A program made the translations under genes and the position numbers. 64,000 bases of DNA from assembly GCA_024233975.1 (NCBI GenBank), contig JACKOX010000007.1, positions 1 through 64,000 on the forward strand, read 5' to 3'. Source of the stretch: Rhodanobacteraceae bacterium (GTDB lineage Bacteria > Pseudomonadota > Gammaproteobacteria > Xanthomonadales > Xanthomonadaceae). Shown one piece after another: positions 17,190 to 26,770 of this stretch. Numbering within the stretch: the stretch's first letter is position 1; every line of letters starts with the position of its first letter. A model generated the notes under the pieces. It was given only the letters and a program-made list of their open reading frames with translations, did no database searches and was not told the DNA's origin.

Positions 17190-17827
17190 GCCTTCCCCGC
17201 ACTCTGCGCCGCAACAAAGTCCGCGATGACCCGGCGTACATCGGCAATGACGGCCTCCAGCGGCTGGCTGGCGTCGATCACGCGGAAACGCTGCGGATCG
17301 GCGGCGGCGCGCTCACGGTAGGCCGTGCGCACTCGCTCGAAGAAGCTGTCGGACTCGGTTTCGATCCGGTCGCTGGGACCACGGCCACGCGCGCGCTCCA
17401 TGCCGACGGCCACCGGCACGTCGAGCAACAGCGTGAGGTCGGGACGGATGCCGGCAGCCCAGCGCTCAAGGTCGGCGATGCGGCCGGACGGCTGGCCACG
17501 GCCACCCCCCTGGTAAGCGAAGCTCGCGTCAGTGAAACGATCGGCAACCACCCAGCGCCCCGCATCCAGCGCCGGCTGCACGACCTCGCGCACCAGCTGC
17601 GCGCGCGAGGCGAACATCATCAGCAATTCGGATTCGGCGCAAAGGTCGGGATGGTCGGCATCCAGCAACAGATGGCGCAGCGCTTCGCCCAGCGGCGTGC
17701 CACCCGGTTCGCGGGTCCGCACCACGTCGATGCCGGCTTCGCGCAAGGCATCCAGCAGCGCGGTCATCACGCTGGACTTGCCGGCGCCCTCGCCGCCTTC
17801 GATGCTGATCAGGCGTCCGCGAGCCAT
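17186..17827 (-). CDS. tmk: Thymidylate kinase
   Basis: 213 residues, converts dTMP to dTDP. P-loop IEGGEGAGKSSVMTAL at residues 8-23, TREPGGTPLGEALR for substrate binding, VVADRFTDASFAYQGGGRG, and the LID region RARGRGPSDRIETESDSFF. It is coupled by overlaps to mltG upstream and holB downstream. The length is standard. Confidence 0.96.
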   Translation of the reverse strand: MARGRLISIEGGEGAGKSSVMTALLDALREAGIDVVRTREPGGTPLGEALRHLLLDADHPDLCAESELLMMFASRAQLVREVVQPALDAGRWVVADRFTDASFAYQGGGRGQPSGRIADLERWAAGIRPDLTLLLDVPVAVGMERARGRGPSDRIETESDSFFERVRTAYRERAAADPQRFRVIDASQPLEAVIADVRRVIADFVAAQSAGKA

Positions 17828-18888
17828 CAGCGCCCCCGCCGCCGCAGCTGGTATCGACGCACGGCGCGATTGTGTTCGGCCAGCGTGGCGGAAAACGCAT
17901 GACTGCCATCCCCACGCGCCACGAAATAGAGATCCTTGCCATCCGCCGGATGCAGCGCAGCCTCCACCGCGGCACGGCCCGGCATGGCAATGGGTGTCGG
18001 CGGGAGGCCGGCGCGAGTATAGGTGTTGTACGGCGTGTCGGTGCGCAGGTGCACGCGGGTGATGTTGCCGTCGTAATCGGGGCCGATGCCGTAGATCACG
18101 GTCGGGTCGGTCTGCAGCAGCATGCCCAGCTTGAGCCGGCGCACGAACACTCCGGCGATCTGCGGACGCTCACTGGCCTGGCCAGTTTCCTTCTCGATGA
18201 TCGATGCCAGCGTCAGCGCTTCGTCCGGATTCGCCAGCGGCAGATCCGGGTCGCGCTTCGGCCATTCCTCGTTGAGCAGCTCCTGCATCGCCAGGTAGGC
18301 GCGCTTGAGCAGGCGCAGATCGTCCACACCCTTGGTGTAGTGGTAGGTCTCGGGAAGGAAACGACCTTCCGGATAGATGCCTTCGGCATCGAGCCGACGC
18401 ATCACCTCATCGTCATCCACGCCTTCCAGCGTCTGCACCACGGTGGGATCGGCGGCCAGCGCGGCGCGCAGCTGGTGGAAGGTCCAGCCTTCGACGATGG
18501 TGAAGCGGTGCTGGATCACCTTGCCCGAAGCCAGCTTGTTGAGCAGTCCGGCCGGCGTCAGTCCATGGCCCAGCGCGTACTCGCCAACCTGCAACTTTGT
18601 CGTCACGTGCAGCTGGAAGGCAAGGAACTGCCATTCAAGGTCGTGACCTTCGTGCAGCCCGATCTTGCGGATCTTCTTCAGCACGTGGTCGAAACTGTCG
18701 CCGGAGGCCACCAACAGCGTCGGCTCGGCGTTGCCGGTCGCCAGCGGCGTGGCGAGGAAGCGCTGGTAGTGCTCGTAAGCCTTCCAGCCAGCCGCCGCTG
18801 CGCCGATAAGCAGCAGCAACAGCAGCAGCTTGAACCAGCGCCAGCGTGAACGCGGCCTGGCCTTTGGCGTTGATGATTTCTTGCTCAT
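17827..18888 (-). CDS. mltG: Endolytic murein transglycosylase MltG
   Basis: 353 residues. A basic N-terminus (about 1-18) is followed by one transmembrane helix (WFKLLLLLLLIGAAAAGW), a LysM-like region, and the YceG/MltG catalytic domain with the catalytic Glu in LASIIEKETGQ and the downstream LQTDPTVIYGIG and YNTYTRAGLPPTPIAMPG signatures. It cleaves nascent glycan strands in the inner membrane periplasmic face and sets strand length. It sits between pabC and tmk, the conserved order. Confidence 0.95.
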   Translation of the reverse strand: MSKKSSTPKARPRSRWRWFKLLLLLLLIGAAAAGWKAYEHYQRFLATPLATGNAEPTLLVASGDSFDHVLKKIRKIGLHEGHDLEWQFLAFQLHVTTKLQVGEYALGHGLTPAGLLNKLASGKVIQHRFTIVEGWTFHQLRAALAADPTVVQTLEGVDDDEVMRRLDAEGIYPEGRFLPETYHYTKGVDDLRLLKRAYLAMQELLNEEWPKRDPDLPLANPDEALTLASIIEKETGQASERPQIAGVFVRRLKLGMLLQTDPTVIYGIGPDYDGNITRVHLRTDTPYNTYTRAGLPPTPIAMPGRAAVEAALHPADGKDLYFVARGDGSHAFSATLAEHNRAVRRYQLRRRGR

Positions 18889-19733
18889 GCGCGTCCTGGG
18901 CAGTCCATTGCGGGCAGTGGCGGCAGTTCCTGTCGCAGCTGGTCACGAAGGGCCAGCAGCGACTCGGGTAGCGGCAGCGCCCGGCCATCCAATTCGGAAA
19001 CCGGGAGGATACCCCGCACGCTGTTGCAGACGAAAACCGCCTCCGCTGCCTTCACGTCATCGTCGCTGAGAGCGGTCTCACGGCACGAGGCAAGGTTCTC
19101 CAGCAGCCATTCGCGGCAGATGCCGGCCACGCCGCAGCGATCGATGGTCGGCGTCAGCCATTCGCCGTCACGCAGCAGGAAAACATTGCCGGCCACCGCC
19201 GATACCAGTCGGCCGTCGCCATCAAACAGCAGGCCTTCGTCCACATTGGCCTGCTGGCATTCGCGAGCGGCCAGCACCTGCTCCAGCCGGTTAAGGTGCT
19301 TGAGGCCGGCCAGTAGCGGCTGCGTTGCCAATCGCGCCTCGCAGCGGATCGCGGTGATCGAATCCTGACGCGTCGGCGAGGGATGCAGGCTGAGGATGCG
19401 GGTCGGGCTGCCGTCACCGGGACGGTAGCCGCGCCCACTGCTGCCACGCGTCAGGATCAGCTTGAGCACGCCGTCGGCGGCGCCCTCGCAGCAATTCAGC
19501 GCTTCGATGTGCATGCGTGTCGGATTCGGCAACTCGATGCCCAGCACCTGCGCGCCACGCTGCAATCGCGCCAGATGACGGTCCCACCACAGCGGCCGCT
19601 CGTTGATCACCCGGAAGGTTTCGAACAGGCCATCGCCATAGGCAAGGCCGCGATCGGCGATATCGATGACATCGCTTTCAACGCCATCCACCCAGGCCAG
19701 CAGCGGCGCATTGCGGGGATCGAAGCTATTCAT
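18885..19733 (-). CDS. pabC: Aminodeoxychorismate lyase
   Basis: 282-residue fold-type IV PLP enzyme converting aminodeoxychorismate to p-aminobenzoate and pyruvate for folate synthesis. Motifs: DIADRGLAYGDGLFETFRV, the LKHLNRLEQVLAARE segment holding the PLP lysine, and DEGLLFDGDGRLVSAVAGNV. Its start overlaps the pabB stop, consistent with PabB feeding PabC directly. Confidence 0.93.
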   Translation of the reverse strand: MNSFDPRNAPLLAWVDGVESDVIDIADRGLAYGDGLFETFRVINERPLWWDRHLARLQRGAQVLGIELPNPTRMHIEALNCCEGAADGVLKLILTRGSSGRGYRPGDGSPTRILSLHPSPTRQDSITAIRCEARLATQPLLAGLKHLNRLEQVLAARECQQANVDEGLLFDGDGRLVSAVAGNVFLLRDGEWLTPTIDRCGVAGICREWLLENLASCRETALSDDDVKAAEAVFVCNSVRGILPVSELDGRALPLPESLLALRDQLRQELPPLPAMDCPGRA

Positions 19734-21163
19734 CCGCTGCCGACTCCCAGGCCACGCAACAGGCCACGCGCCTTGGCACGGGTTTCGACCAGCTCGGCTT
19801 CCGGTTCGGAGTCGGCAACGATGCCGGCGCCGGCGCGCAGATGCAGCGCCTTGCCGTCCCAGACCAGGCTGCGGATCAGGATGTTCAGGTCCATGTCGCC
19901 ATCGTGATTGAGATAACCGATGGCACCGGTATACGCGCCACGGCCGACGCCTTCCAGTTCGGCGATGATTTCCATGCAGCGCACCTTGGGGCAGCCGGTA
20001 ATGGTGCCGCCAGGAAACAGCGCGCGGATCACGTCGACAGGCTCGACATCGTCGCGCAGTTCGCCGGCGACTGTAGATTCGATGTGGTGGACGTGGGCGT
20101 AGCTTTCCACCGCCATCAGCTCCTCGACCTTCACCGTGCCGGGCCGGCAGATGCGTCCCAGATCGTTGCGTTCGAGGTCGATCAGCATGATGTGTTCGGC
20201 GCGCTCCTTGGGGTGGCCGACCAGCTCGGCGATGCGATCCTTGTCGTCGTCGCCAGCAACGCGCGGTCTCGTACCGGCGATCGGGCGCGTTTCGACACGC
20301 TTACCTCTTACCGCAACCAGGCGCTCGGGTGACGAGCTCAGCAGATGGAAGCCGGGACCATGCAGCGACGCGGCGAACGGCGCGGGATTGGCGCCAGCGA
20401 GACTGCGGTACAGCGAGGCAAGGTCCAGCGACTCGCCCTCCGGCAACCGTGGCCGCAGTCGCCAGCCGCGCGACAGGTTCACCTGGAAGGCATCACCGGC
20501 AGCCAGATAGTCGAGCACGCGGCGAACGCCATCGGTGAAATTCGTGGGTTCGTCTTCCTCGATATCGAAATCCGGCACGGAAGGTGGCAGAGCCACCGGA
20601 TCATCCAGCGAGTCGAGCTGTGCCTTGACCGACTGCGCCAGCGCTTCGGCCGCGGCCTCATGGATCAACAAACAGCGCTGCTCCTGCCGGTCCAGCACGA
20701 TGGCCGCCGGACAGCGTAGCGCCAGGCCAGCTGGCGTGCCGTCGCGGTTGTCCGGGAGGCGCAGTTTCCGCTCGATCTCGCCAGCCAGTTCATAGCCGAG
20801 CAACAGCAGCCACCCGCCACGGAAGGCCGCTGGCATCGGCGCGTCCGTGGAAGGCGGAACATCACAATCTTTCAACGCGGCGGCGCGACTTTCACGCCAG
20901 CGCGCGGACAGCAAATCAAGAAAGCCGGTCCCGGCCAGCGCGTTACCCTCAAGGTCACGCAGCGGTTTGCCCGCACCACCCTGGAATCCTTCGCCATTGC
21001 CGATCAGCAGCAGGTCCCAGCGCGCACGCGGCGTGCCGGCGGACTGGCTGGCCAGCAGCGCCGGAAAACGCTGCGGGTCGGCGGCATGCAGGGCAGCCAG
21101 GCGCGCCGGCCAGTCCGGGCGCTGCGGCAGCGCGATGCTGCCGACGCCGGAAGCGGTCGCCAT
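19730..21163 (-). CDS. pabB: Aminodeoxychorismate synthase component I (PIAGT type)
   Basis: 477 residues from the ATG at 21163, 10 nt past the fabF stop. It has an N-terminal chorismate-enzyme domain and the catalytic chorismate-binding domain (about 215-470): NLSRGWRLRPRLPEG, SSSPERLVAVRG, RPIAGTRPR, IMLIDLERNDLGRICRPG and GTITGCPKVRCMEII. It makes 4-amino-4-deoxychorismate with a glutaminase partner not seen here. The catalytic motif reads PIAGT, with Ala in the place of the Lys of E. coli PabB (PIKGT). A longer open frame reaching 21382 overlaps fabF and was not used. TrpE is the main alternative, but the neighbouring pabC and low similarity elsewhere favour PabB. Confidence 0.88.
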   Translation of the reverse strand: MATASGVGSIALPQRPDWPARLAALHAADPQRFPALLASQSAGTPRARWDLLLIGNGEGFQGGAGKPLRDLEGNALAGTGFLDLLSARWRESRAAALKDCDVPPSTDAPMPAAFRGGWLLLLGYELAGEIERKLRLPDNRDGTPAGLALRCPAAIVLDRQEQRCLLIHEAAAEALAQSVKAQLDSLDDPVALPPSVPDFDIEEDEPTNFTDGVRRVLDYLAAGDAFQVNLSRGWRLRPRLPEGESLDLASLYRSLAGANPAPFAASLHGPGFHLLSSSPERLVAVRGKRVETRPIAGTRPRVAGDDDKDRIAELVGHPKERAEHIMLIDLERNDLGRICRPGTVKVEELMAVESYAHVHHIESTVAGELRDDVEPVDVIRALFPGGTITGCPKVRCMEIIAELEGVGRGAYTGAIGYLNHDGDMDLNILIRSLVWDGKALHLRAGAGIVADSEPEAELVETRAKARGLLRGLGVGSG

Positions 21164-21173
21164 CAGCGCGCGA

Positions 21174-22412
21174 TCAGACGCGGCGGAACACCAGCGTGCC
21201 GTTGGTGCCACCAAAGCCGAAGCCATTGGACACCACCACGTCGAGCTGGGCGTCACGCGCCGTGTGCGGCACGTAGTCGAGGTCGCAGCCCTCGCCCGGG
21301 TTGTCGAGGTTGATGGTCGGCGGTACCACGCCGTGATGCAGTGCCAGCACGGTGAAGATCGCTTCGGCGCCACCGGCGGCACCCAGCAGGTGGCCGGTCA
21401 TCGACTTGGTCGAGCTGACCATGGTCTTGTACGCGTAATCGCCCAGCACCTGCTTGATCGATAGTGTCTCGGCCAGATCGCCCAGCGGCGTGGAGGTACC
21501 GTGCGCGTTGATGTAGCCAACGTCGGTGGCGTTGACGCCGGCGTCACGTAGCGCCATGCGCATGCAGCGCGCCGGGCCTTCGCCGTTCTCGCTGGGTGCG
21601 GTCATGTGATAGGCGTCGGAACTGGCGCCGAAACCAGCCAACTCCGCGTAGATGCGCGCACCGCGCGCCTTGGCGTGCTCGTACTCTTCCAGCACGAGGA
21701 TGCCGGCGCCGTCGCCCAGCACGAAACCATCACGATCCTGGTCCCACGGCCGTGACGCTTTCTGCGGCTCGTCGTTGCGCGTGGACATGGCCTTCATCGC
21801 GCAGAAGCCGCCGACCGAGGTCGGCGTGGCGCCGTGTTCGGCACCACCGGCGATCATCACGTCGGCATCGCCGTACTGGATCATGCGCATGGCCATGCCG
21901 ATCGAATGGTTCGACGTGGCGCAGGCGGAAACAGCGGAGAAGTTCGGACCCTTGAGGCCCTTCATGATGCTGAGCTGGCCCGGCAGCATGTTGATGATGG
22001 TGCTTGGCACGTAGAACGGGGAGATCTTGCGCGGACCGCCCTTGTCCAGTGCGATGGCCGTGTCCTCGATGCCGCGAACGCCGCCGATGCCGGAACCGAT
22101 CAGCGCGCCGATGCGCTCTGCGTTGGCCTCGGTGACCTCAAGCCCCGCATCCTCCATGGCCGCCAGGCTGGCGAACAGGCCGTAGTGGATGAAGGTGTCC
22201 ATTTTCTTGACGTCTTTCGGCGGCAGGAAGGCCTTCGCATCGAAGTCGCGGATTTCGCCGGCGATGCGCGTGGCGTAGGCGCTGGCGTCGAAGCCCTCGA
22301 TCGGGCCGATGCCGGAGCGACCGTTGCGGACGCTATCCCAGGCGCTGTTGAGGTCATTGCCGACCGGCGAGACGATGCCCATGCCGGTGATGACGACGCG
22401 TCGTTTGCTCAT
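21174..22412 (-). CDS. fabF: 3-oxoacyl-ACP synthase II
   Basis: 412-residue elongating condensing enzyme of type II fatty acid synthesis. Active-site Cys in [16 protein letters not shown] (about residue 163), the first His in [12 protein letters not shown] and the second in [17 protein letters not shown] complete the Cys-His-His triad; [13 protein letters not shown] ends the protein. It follows acpP on the same strand after 140 bp that contain a hairpin. Confidence 0.97.
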   Translation of the reverse strand: MSKRRVVITGMGIVSPVGNDLNSAWDSVRNGRSGIGPIEGFDASAYATRIAGEIRDFDAKAFLPPKDVKKMDTFIHYGLFASLAAMEDAGLEVTEANAERIGALIGSGIGGVRGIEDTAIALDKGGPRKISPFYVPSTIINMLPGQLSIMKGLKGPNFSAVSACATSNHSIGMAMRMIQYGDADVMIAGGAEHGATPTSVGGFCAMKAMSTRNDEPQKASRPWDQDRDGFVLGDGAGILVLEEYEHAKARGARIYAELAGFGASSDAYHMTAPSENGEGPARCMRMALRDAGVNATDVGYINAHGTSTPLGDLAETLSIKQVLGDYAYKTMVSSTKSMTGHLLGAAGGAEAIFTVLALHHGVVPPTINLDNPGEGCDLDYVPHTARDAQLDVVVSNGFGFGGTNGTLVFRRV

Positions 22413-22476
22413 CGGATTCTCCAGTTGCCGCTAGCAGGCGCCTGCTTGTCGCGCAGAAAGCCCTCGCCCATGGCAA

Positions 22477-22506
22477 CAGGGCCGCACCGGTTACGGTACG
22501 GCCCTG
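22477..22506 (-). other. Intergenic hairpin between acpP and fabF
   Basis: An inverted repeat with 13-bp arms (12 pairs, loop GTTA) built on CAGGGCCG / CGGCCCTG lies between acpP and fabF. There is no U-tract, so it is more likely an mRNA-stabilising or partial attenuation structure that lets acpP be expressed above fabF than a full terminator. Confidence 0.5.
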
Positions 22507-22552
22507 CAGTTTCAGCTGGCATCGGCGACGGGCGCCGACGCCATCGTCAGGT

Positions 22553-22792
22553 TCAGGCCTTGACGTGGGCCTTCACGTAGTCGATCGCCTGCTGCACGCT
22601 GGTAATCTTCTCGGCTTCCTCGTCCGGGATCTCGCACTCGAACTCTTCTTCCAGCGCCATCACCAGCTCAACGGTGTCCAGCGAATCCGCACCCAGGTCG
22701 TCCACGAAAGACGCACTGGCGGTGACTTCTTCTTCCTTGACGCCAAGCTGTTCGACAACGATTTTCTTGACGCGCTCTTCGATGTTGCTCAT
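22553..22792 (-). CDS. acpP: Acyl carrier protein
   Basis: 79-residue acidic carrier protein. The phosphopantetheine attachment Ser is in [20 protein letters not shown] (about residue 37). It begins [17 protein letters not shown], as in all gammaproteobacterial ACPs. A strong GGGAGG ribosome binding site lies 8-13 nt upstream, and a possible -10 TACAAT (22832-22827, minus strand) would give a leader of about 28 nt, suggesting its own promoter. Confidence 0.98.
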   Translation of the reverse strand: MSNIEERVKKIVVEQLGVKEEEVTASASFVDDLGADSLDTVELVMALEEEFECEIPDEEAEKITSVQQAIDYVKAHVKA

Positions 22793-22826
22793 GGGTTTTC
22801 AAACCTCCCGGAAATGATGCCGGCGC

Positions 22827-22832
22827 ATTGTA
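22827..22832 (-). promoter_or_regulatory. Possible -10 element of an acpP promoter
   Basis: TACAAT on the minus strand sits about 35 nt before the acpP start in a 247-bp gap between fabG and acpP. No good -35 is seen at 16-18 bp, so this is only a candidate; high acpP expression from a separate promoter would be expected. Confidence 0.35.
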
Positions 22833-23039
22833 GTGGATCGTCGCCTCGCCAGAAACGGCGGGGCCGCTGGCGGGAAACGCTCCGCGTCAAAACGCAGGAC
22901 GGTGGATTGTATCGGCAAAGCCGCGTCATCGCCTCCTGTTCCGGCGATGGAACGGCAAAAACCGATACGTTTAACGAAAAATCAGATGCTTACGCTTGCT
23001 TCTTGTTCGAATTCGATGCGCTGATAGACGACCTGCCGA

Positions 23040-23786
23040 TCACGGCATGTACATTCCGCCGTTCACGTGTAGCGTCTCGCCGGTGATATAGGCAGCCGAC
23101 GGACCGGCCAGGAAGCCCACCGCGCGCGCAATGTCAGCCGGATCGCCAAAGCGGCCGAGCGCGATCTGGCCGAGCATGGCGTTCTTGGCCTCCTCGGGCA
23201 GTTCGCGGGTCATGTCGGTGTCGATGAAGCCCGGCGCCACCACGTTGATGGTGATGCCGCGACTGCCGACCTCGCGCGCCATCGACTTCGAGAAGGCAAT
23301 GATGCCGGCTTTGGCTGCCGCGTAGTTCGCCTGTCCCGGGTTGCCGGTCAGGCCGATCACCGAAGCGATGTTGATGATGCGGCCGTGACGCGCCTTCATC
23401 ATGCCGCGCATCACCGCCTTGCTGGTGCGGAAGACGCTGCTGAGGTTGGTATCGATGATCGCCTGCCAGTCCTCGTCCTTCATGCGCATCAGCAGGTTGT
23501 CGCGGGTGATGCCGGCGTTGTTGACCAGGATGGCAATCGGGCCGATGTCCTTGCTGATCGCATCGATCAGCGCCGACACGCCTTCGGCGTCGGTGACGTC
23601 GAGCTTGCGACCATGACCACCCTTGCCGGCCAGACGCTCGCCAATCGCGGCGGCGCCGCTGTCGCTGGTGGCCGTACCGACGACGATGGCGCCCTGCGCC
23701 GCCAGTTCGTCGGCGATGGCCGCGCCAATGCCGCGGCTGGCGCCGGTAACCAGGGCGACCTGGCCCTGCAGCGGAAGATCACTCAT
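23040..23786 (-). CDS. fabG: 3-oxoacyl-ACP reductase
   Basis: 248-residue short-chain dehydrogenase. Cofactor motif ALVTGASRGIGAAIAD at residues 11-26, LVNNAGITRDNLLMRM with the NNAG turn, catalytic Ser in INIASVIGLTGNPGQ, and Tyr/Lys in NYAAAKAGIIAFSKS. It reduces 3-oxoacyl-ACP with NADPH. The start at 23786 (MSDLPLQGQ) forms ATGA with the fabD stop; a frame open to 23948 is internal to fabD and rejected. The C-terminus ends AAYITGETLHVNGGMYMP, as usual. Confidence 0.97.
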   Translation of the reverse strand: MSDLPLQGQVALVTGASRGIGAAIADELAAQGAIVVGTATSDSGAAAIGERLAGKGGHGRKLDVTDAEGVSALIDAISKDIGPIAILVNNAGITRDNLLMRMKDEDWQAIIDTNLSSVFRTSKAVMRGMMKARHGRIINIASVIGLTGNPGQANYAAAKAGIIAFSKSMAREVGSRGITINVVAPGFIDTDMTRELPEEAKNAMLGQIALGRFGDPADIARAVGFLAGPSAAYITGETLHVNGGMYMP

Positions 23787-24736
23787 GCCGCGCTCCATTG
23801 TTCGCGTGCGGTTTCGAAATCGGACAGGCTGCCCAGCGGTTGCGCGTTCAGCGACTTGTCGATGCGACGCATCAGGCCGCTCAGCACCTTGCCCGGGCCG
23901 CACTCGACGAAATGCGTGGCGCCATTGCCGGCCATCGCCTGCACGCACTGCGTCCAGCGTACCGGCAGGTACAGCTGGCGAACCAGCGCGTCGCGGATTG
24001 CTTCGGGGCTCTGGTGCACAACGGCGTCGACGTTCTGTGTCACGGGAATCTTTGGCAGATCCCAGTCCACGCCGCCCAGCGCCTCGCCCAACTGGTTGGC
24101 GGCTTCGCGCATCAGCGGCGTGTGCGACGGTACGCTGACCGCCAGCTTCACCGCCTTGCGCACGCCCTGCTCCGCCAGCGCTGCCAGCGCCTTGTCGACG
24201 GCATCAGCATGGCCGCCGATCACGATCTGGCCCGGCGAGTTGTAGTTGGCCGGCACCACGACGTGGCTGCCGGAAACCTCGCTGCAGACCTGCTCGACCA
24301 CGGCATCTTCGGCGCCGATCACGGCTGCCATCGCGCCTTCACCTTCCGGCGAAGCTGCCTGCATGAGCTGGCCTCGGACACGAACGATACGCGCCGCGTC
24401 GTGCAGCGACAGTGCACCAGCAGCGACCAGCGCGCTGTACTCACCGAGGCTGTGCCCGGCCAGCTGCGCCGGCTGCGCGCCGCCCACACTATCCCAAAGG
24501 CGCCACATCGCCACCGAAGCCGCCAGCAACGCCGGCTGCGTGTACTCGGTGCGGTTGAGCATCTCCTCGGGACCGGACTGCGACAGCGTCCAGAGATCAA
24601 CGCCGGCGCCATCTGAGGCTTCGCGAAAGCAGTCGCGGATCAGCGCATGCTGCTCGGAGAGTTCGGCCAGCATGCCCACGGACTGCGAGCCCTGACCGGG
24701 AAAGACGAAAGCGAGTTCGTTGCGGCGGTCTGCCAT
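23783..24736 (-). CDS. fabD: Malonyl-CoA:ACP transacylase
   Basis: 317-residue acyltransferase loading malonyl units onto ACP. FVFPGQGSQSVGML at the N-terminus, the nucleophile Ser in LAGHSLGEYSALVAAG (about residue 93), and the catalytic His in VSVPSHTPLM (about 202). It overlaps fabG by 4 nt and lies 106 bp downstream of fabH. Confidence 0.97.
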   Translation of the reverse strand: MADRRNELAFVFPGQGSQSVGMLAELSEQHALIRDCFREASDGAGVDLWTLSQSGPEEMLNRTEYTQPALLAASVAMWRLWDSVGGAQPAQLAGHSLGEYSALVAAGALSLHDAARIVRVRGQLMQAASPEGEGAMAAVIGAEDAVVEQVCSEVSGSHVVVPANYNSPGQIVIGGHADAVDKALAALAEQGVRKAVKLAVSVPSHTPLMREAANQLGEALGGVDWDLPKIPVTQNVDAVVHQSPEAIRDALVRQLYLPVRWTQCVQAMAGNGATHFVECGPGKVLSGLMRRIDKSLNAQPLGSLSDFETAREQWSAA

Positions 24737-24842
24737 CGGAAACCATCGACTGAAAAACAGCCGATCATGTTAACGGAAGTTGGCGGTGAATCGTCTGTAC
24801 CGACGCGTATGGCCGGCCTGACAGGGATCCAGCGGATACTGA

Positions 24843-25814
24843 TCAGTAGCGGATCAGCGCCGAACCCCAGGTGAAACCGCCACCAAAGGCTTCCAGCAGC
24901 AGCAACTCGCCGCGCTGCACCTTGCCCGAACGCACGGCCTCGTCCAGCGCCAGCGGCACGGAACCTGACGAAGTGTTGCCGTGACGATCGACCGTGACGA
25001 TCACCCGCTCCATCGGCATGGCCAGCCGCTTTGCGGTGGCGCTGATGATACGCAGATTGGCCTGGTGCGGGATCAGCCAGTCGATGTCGGACTTCTGCAG
25101 GCCGTTGGCATCAAGGGTTTCCTCGACGACGGCATCCAGCGTCTTCACGGCAACCTTGAACACTTCGTTGCCGGTCATGTGGACCTTGACGCCGTGGTTC
25201 GGCTCGTCGGTGAAACCGCGCGAAACACCCACCGGGTTGTACAGCAGGTGGTCGAAGCCACCATCGGCATGCAGGTGCGTTGACAGGATGCCGGCATCCT
25301 CGGAGGCCTTCAGCACCACCGCACCGGCACCGTCGCCGAACAGCACGCAGGTACCGCGGTCGGTCCAGTCGATCATGCGGGTCAGCGTTTCCGCGCCGAT
25401 TACCAGCGCGGTCTTTGCCGCGCCGCTGCGGATGAACTTGTCCGCCACGCCCAGCGCGTAGACGAAACCTGAACACGCTGCGTTGACGTCGAAGGCCGGG
25501 CAGCCGTTCGCGCCCAGCCGGTGCTGGACCAGACAGGCGGTGGACGGAAAGATGATGTCGGGCGTGGTGGTACCGACGATCAGCAGGTCGATGTCCGATG
25601 CTTCAACGCCCGCCGCTTCCATCGCACGCTTCGCTGCGTGGACGGCCAGGTCGGACGTGGTTTCGCCTTCGGCGGCAACATGGCGCTCACGGATGCCGGT
25701 GCGCTCGCGGATCCACTGGTCGGTGGTATCGACCATCGTCTCGAGTTCGGCGTTGGTCAGCACCTTCTCGGGAAGGTAGCTGCCGGTGCCGGCGATGCGC
25801 GAGTAGACCGTCAT
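24843..25814 (-). CDS. fabH: 3-oxoacyl-ACP synthase III
   Basis: 323-residue initiating condensing enzyme (acetyl-CoA plus malonyl-ACP). Catalytic Cys in [13 protein letters not shown] (about residue 112), His in [11 protein letters not shown] and Asn in [15 protein letters not shown]. The ATG at 25814 ([15 protein letters not shown]) with GAAGGAGTGG upstream is preferred over a Met four codons earlier. The usual upstream neighbour plsX is absent; rpmF lies 179 bp upstream. Confidence 0.96.
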   Translation of the reverse strand: MTVYSRIAGTGSYLPEKVLTNAELETMVDTTDQWIRERTGIRERHVAAEGETTSDLAVHAAKRAMEAAGVEASDIDLLIVGTTTPDIIFPSTACLVQHRLGANGCPAFDVNAACSGFVYALGVADKFIRSGAAKTALVIGAETLTRMIDWTDRGTCVLFGDGAGAVVLKASEDAGILSTHLHADGGFDHLLYNPVGVSRGFTDEPNHGVKVHMTGNEVFKVAVKTLDAVVEETLDANGLQKSDIDWLIPHQANLRIISATAKRLAMPMERVIVTVDRHGNTSSGSVPLALDEAVRSGKVQRGELLLLEAFGGGFTWGSALIRY

Positions 25815-25993
25815 GCTGAACACCACTCCTTCACGGCAGAAAGCCCGGGCGCATGCCGTCGAAGCGGAAACGCGGGACTGCCCCTGCCGTCATGTCGGGC
25901 GGACCGGCAGGTGCCGGTCGCCGGATAGGCCGGCCCGCAGTGGCGGGCGGCCAGTCGCAGAGTCGACCGGGCATGCACCCGGCCGCCGCGAAA
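25815..25993. other. rpmF-fabH intergenic region without plsX
   Basis: This 179-bp gap occupies the place where plsX lies in E. coli. It holds several GC-rich inverted repeats, such as the GGCCGGCCCGC / GCGGGCGGCC region near 25929-25953, and no coding frame. The hairpins could partly terminate or stabilise rpmF mRNA; the fabH promoter would also have to lie here. Confidence 0.5.
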
Positions 25994-26188
25994 TCAATCC
26001 TCGTCGACGACAGCCGACTTGACGTCGATCACCTGGCGACCACGGTAGTAGCCGTCCTTGGTGACGTGGTGGCGGATGTGGGTCTCGCCGGTGGTCGGAT
26101 CGGTCGACAGCTGCTTGGCGGTCAACGCGTCATGCGCGCGGCGCATGCCACGACGGGACGGGGTCTTGCGGCTCTTCTGGACGGCCAT
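25994..26188 (-). CDS. rpmF: 50S ribosomal protein L32
   Basis: 64 residues beginning [20 protein letters not shown], the universal L32 start, with [20 protein letters not shown] near the end. It lacks the paired zinc-binding Cys of some L32 forms, as is normal in gammaproteobacteria. It follows the YceD gene by 27 bp and has GGAG upstream. Confidence 0.98.
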   Translation of the reverse strand: MAVQKSRKTPSRRGMRRAHDALTAKQLSTDPTTGETHIRHHVTKDGYYRGRQVIDVKSAVVDED

Positions 26189-26215
26189 GGTGAATCTCCG
26201 GTCTGTGCTGCTAAA

Positions 26216-26770
26216 TCAGCGTTGTTTCAATTTTGCTAGCTCGGCAAAGGGATTGGGCCGCTCATCCGCGGACTCCGAGCCTTCCGCCGGCCATTCGGTT
26301 TCTATGTCATCGACGCCGCCCGGGCTCATGGGAACCACCGGCACCGCCAGTATCAACTCGTCCTCGACCAGGTCGAGCAGCCTCAGCTGCCCATCCTCGG
26401 GCACCAGCAGCGGCTCCACCTCGGGCGGCAAACCGGCCTCTTCCGACTCGTGCCGGATCAGGCCAAGACGCTGCTCGATCGTCAGTGGCAGCAGGAAGGT
26501 TTCCAGCGTGCGCTGACAGACCAGCGGCAACGCTGCCTCCACCTGCATGCTCAACTGCGGATAGCTGGTGTTACCCAGAGGCTCACGCCCGAACGACAGT
26601 CGAAACCGGCAATACCCGGCATCGGCATCGCCCTCGTCGGACGGAGCCAGCAGTCCGGCGAGGCGCGCCATCTTCCTTACCGGAAATTCGCCCTCGAACG
26701 AACGCTGAGCCGCCGCCATCCGCCACGCATCAATGCTATCGGGCAGACGATCTGGCGAAACCGCGGACAT
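26216..26770 (-). CDS. yceD: YceD-family (DUF177) 23S rRNA accumulation protein
   Basis: About 184 residues from the ATG at 26770 (MSAVSPDRLPDSIDAWRMA); another Met lies 11 codons upstream. DUF177 elements: RTLETFLLPLTIEQRLGLI and the acidic VPEDGQLRLLDLVEDELILAVPVVPM. It acts with L32 in early large-subunit rRNA maturation and is always found upstream of rpmF. The terminal NPFAELAKLKQR is the usual YceD ending. Confidence 0.93.
   Translation of the reverse strand: MSAVSPDRLPDSIDAWRMAAAQRSFEGEFPVRKMARLAGLLAPSDEGDADAGYCRFRLSFGREPLGNTSYPQLSMQVEAALPLVCQRTLETFLLPLTIEQRLGLIRHESEEAGLPPEVEPLLVPEDGQLRLLDLVEDELILAVPVVPMSPGGVDDIETEWPAEGSESADERPNPFAELAKLKQR

Noticed and set aside
21164..21382. Longer start of pabB
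   Set aside because: The extension lies wholly inside the fabF frame; the ATG at 21163 starts a normal PabB N-terminus.
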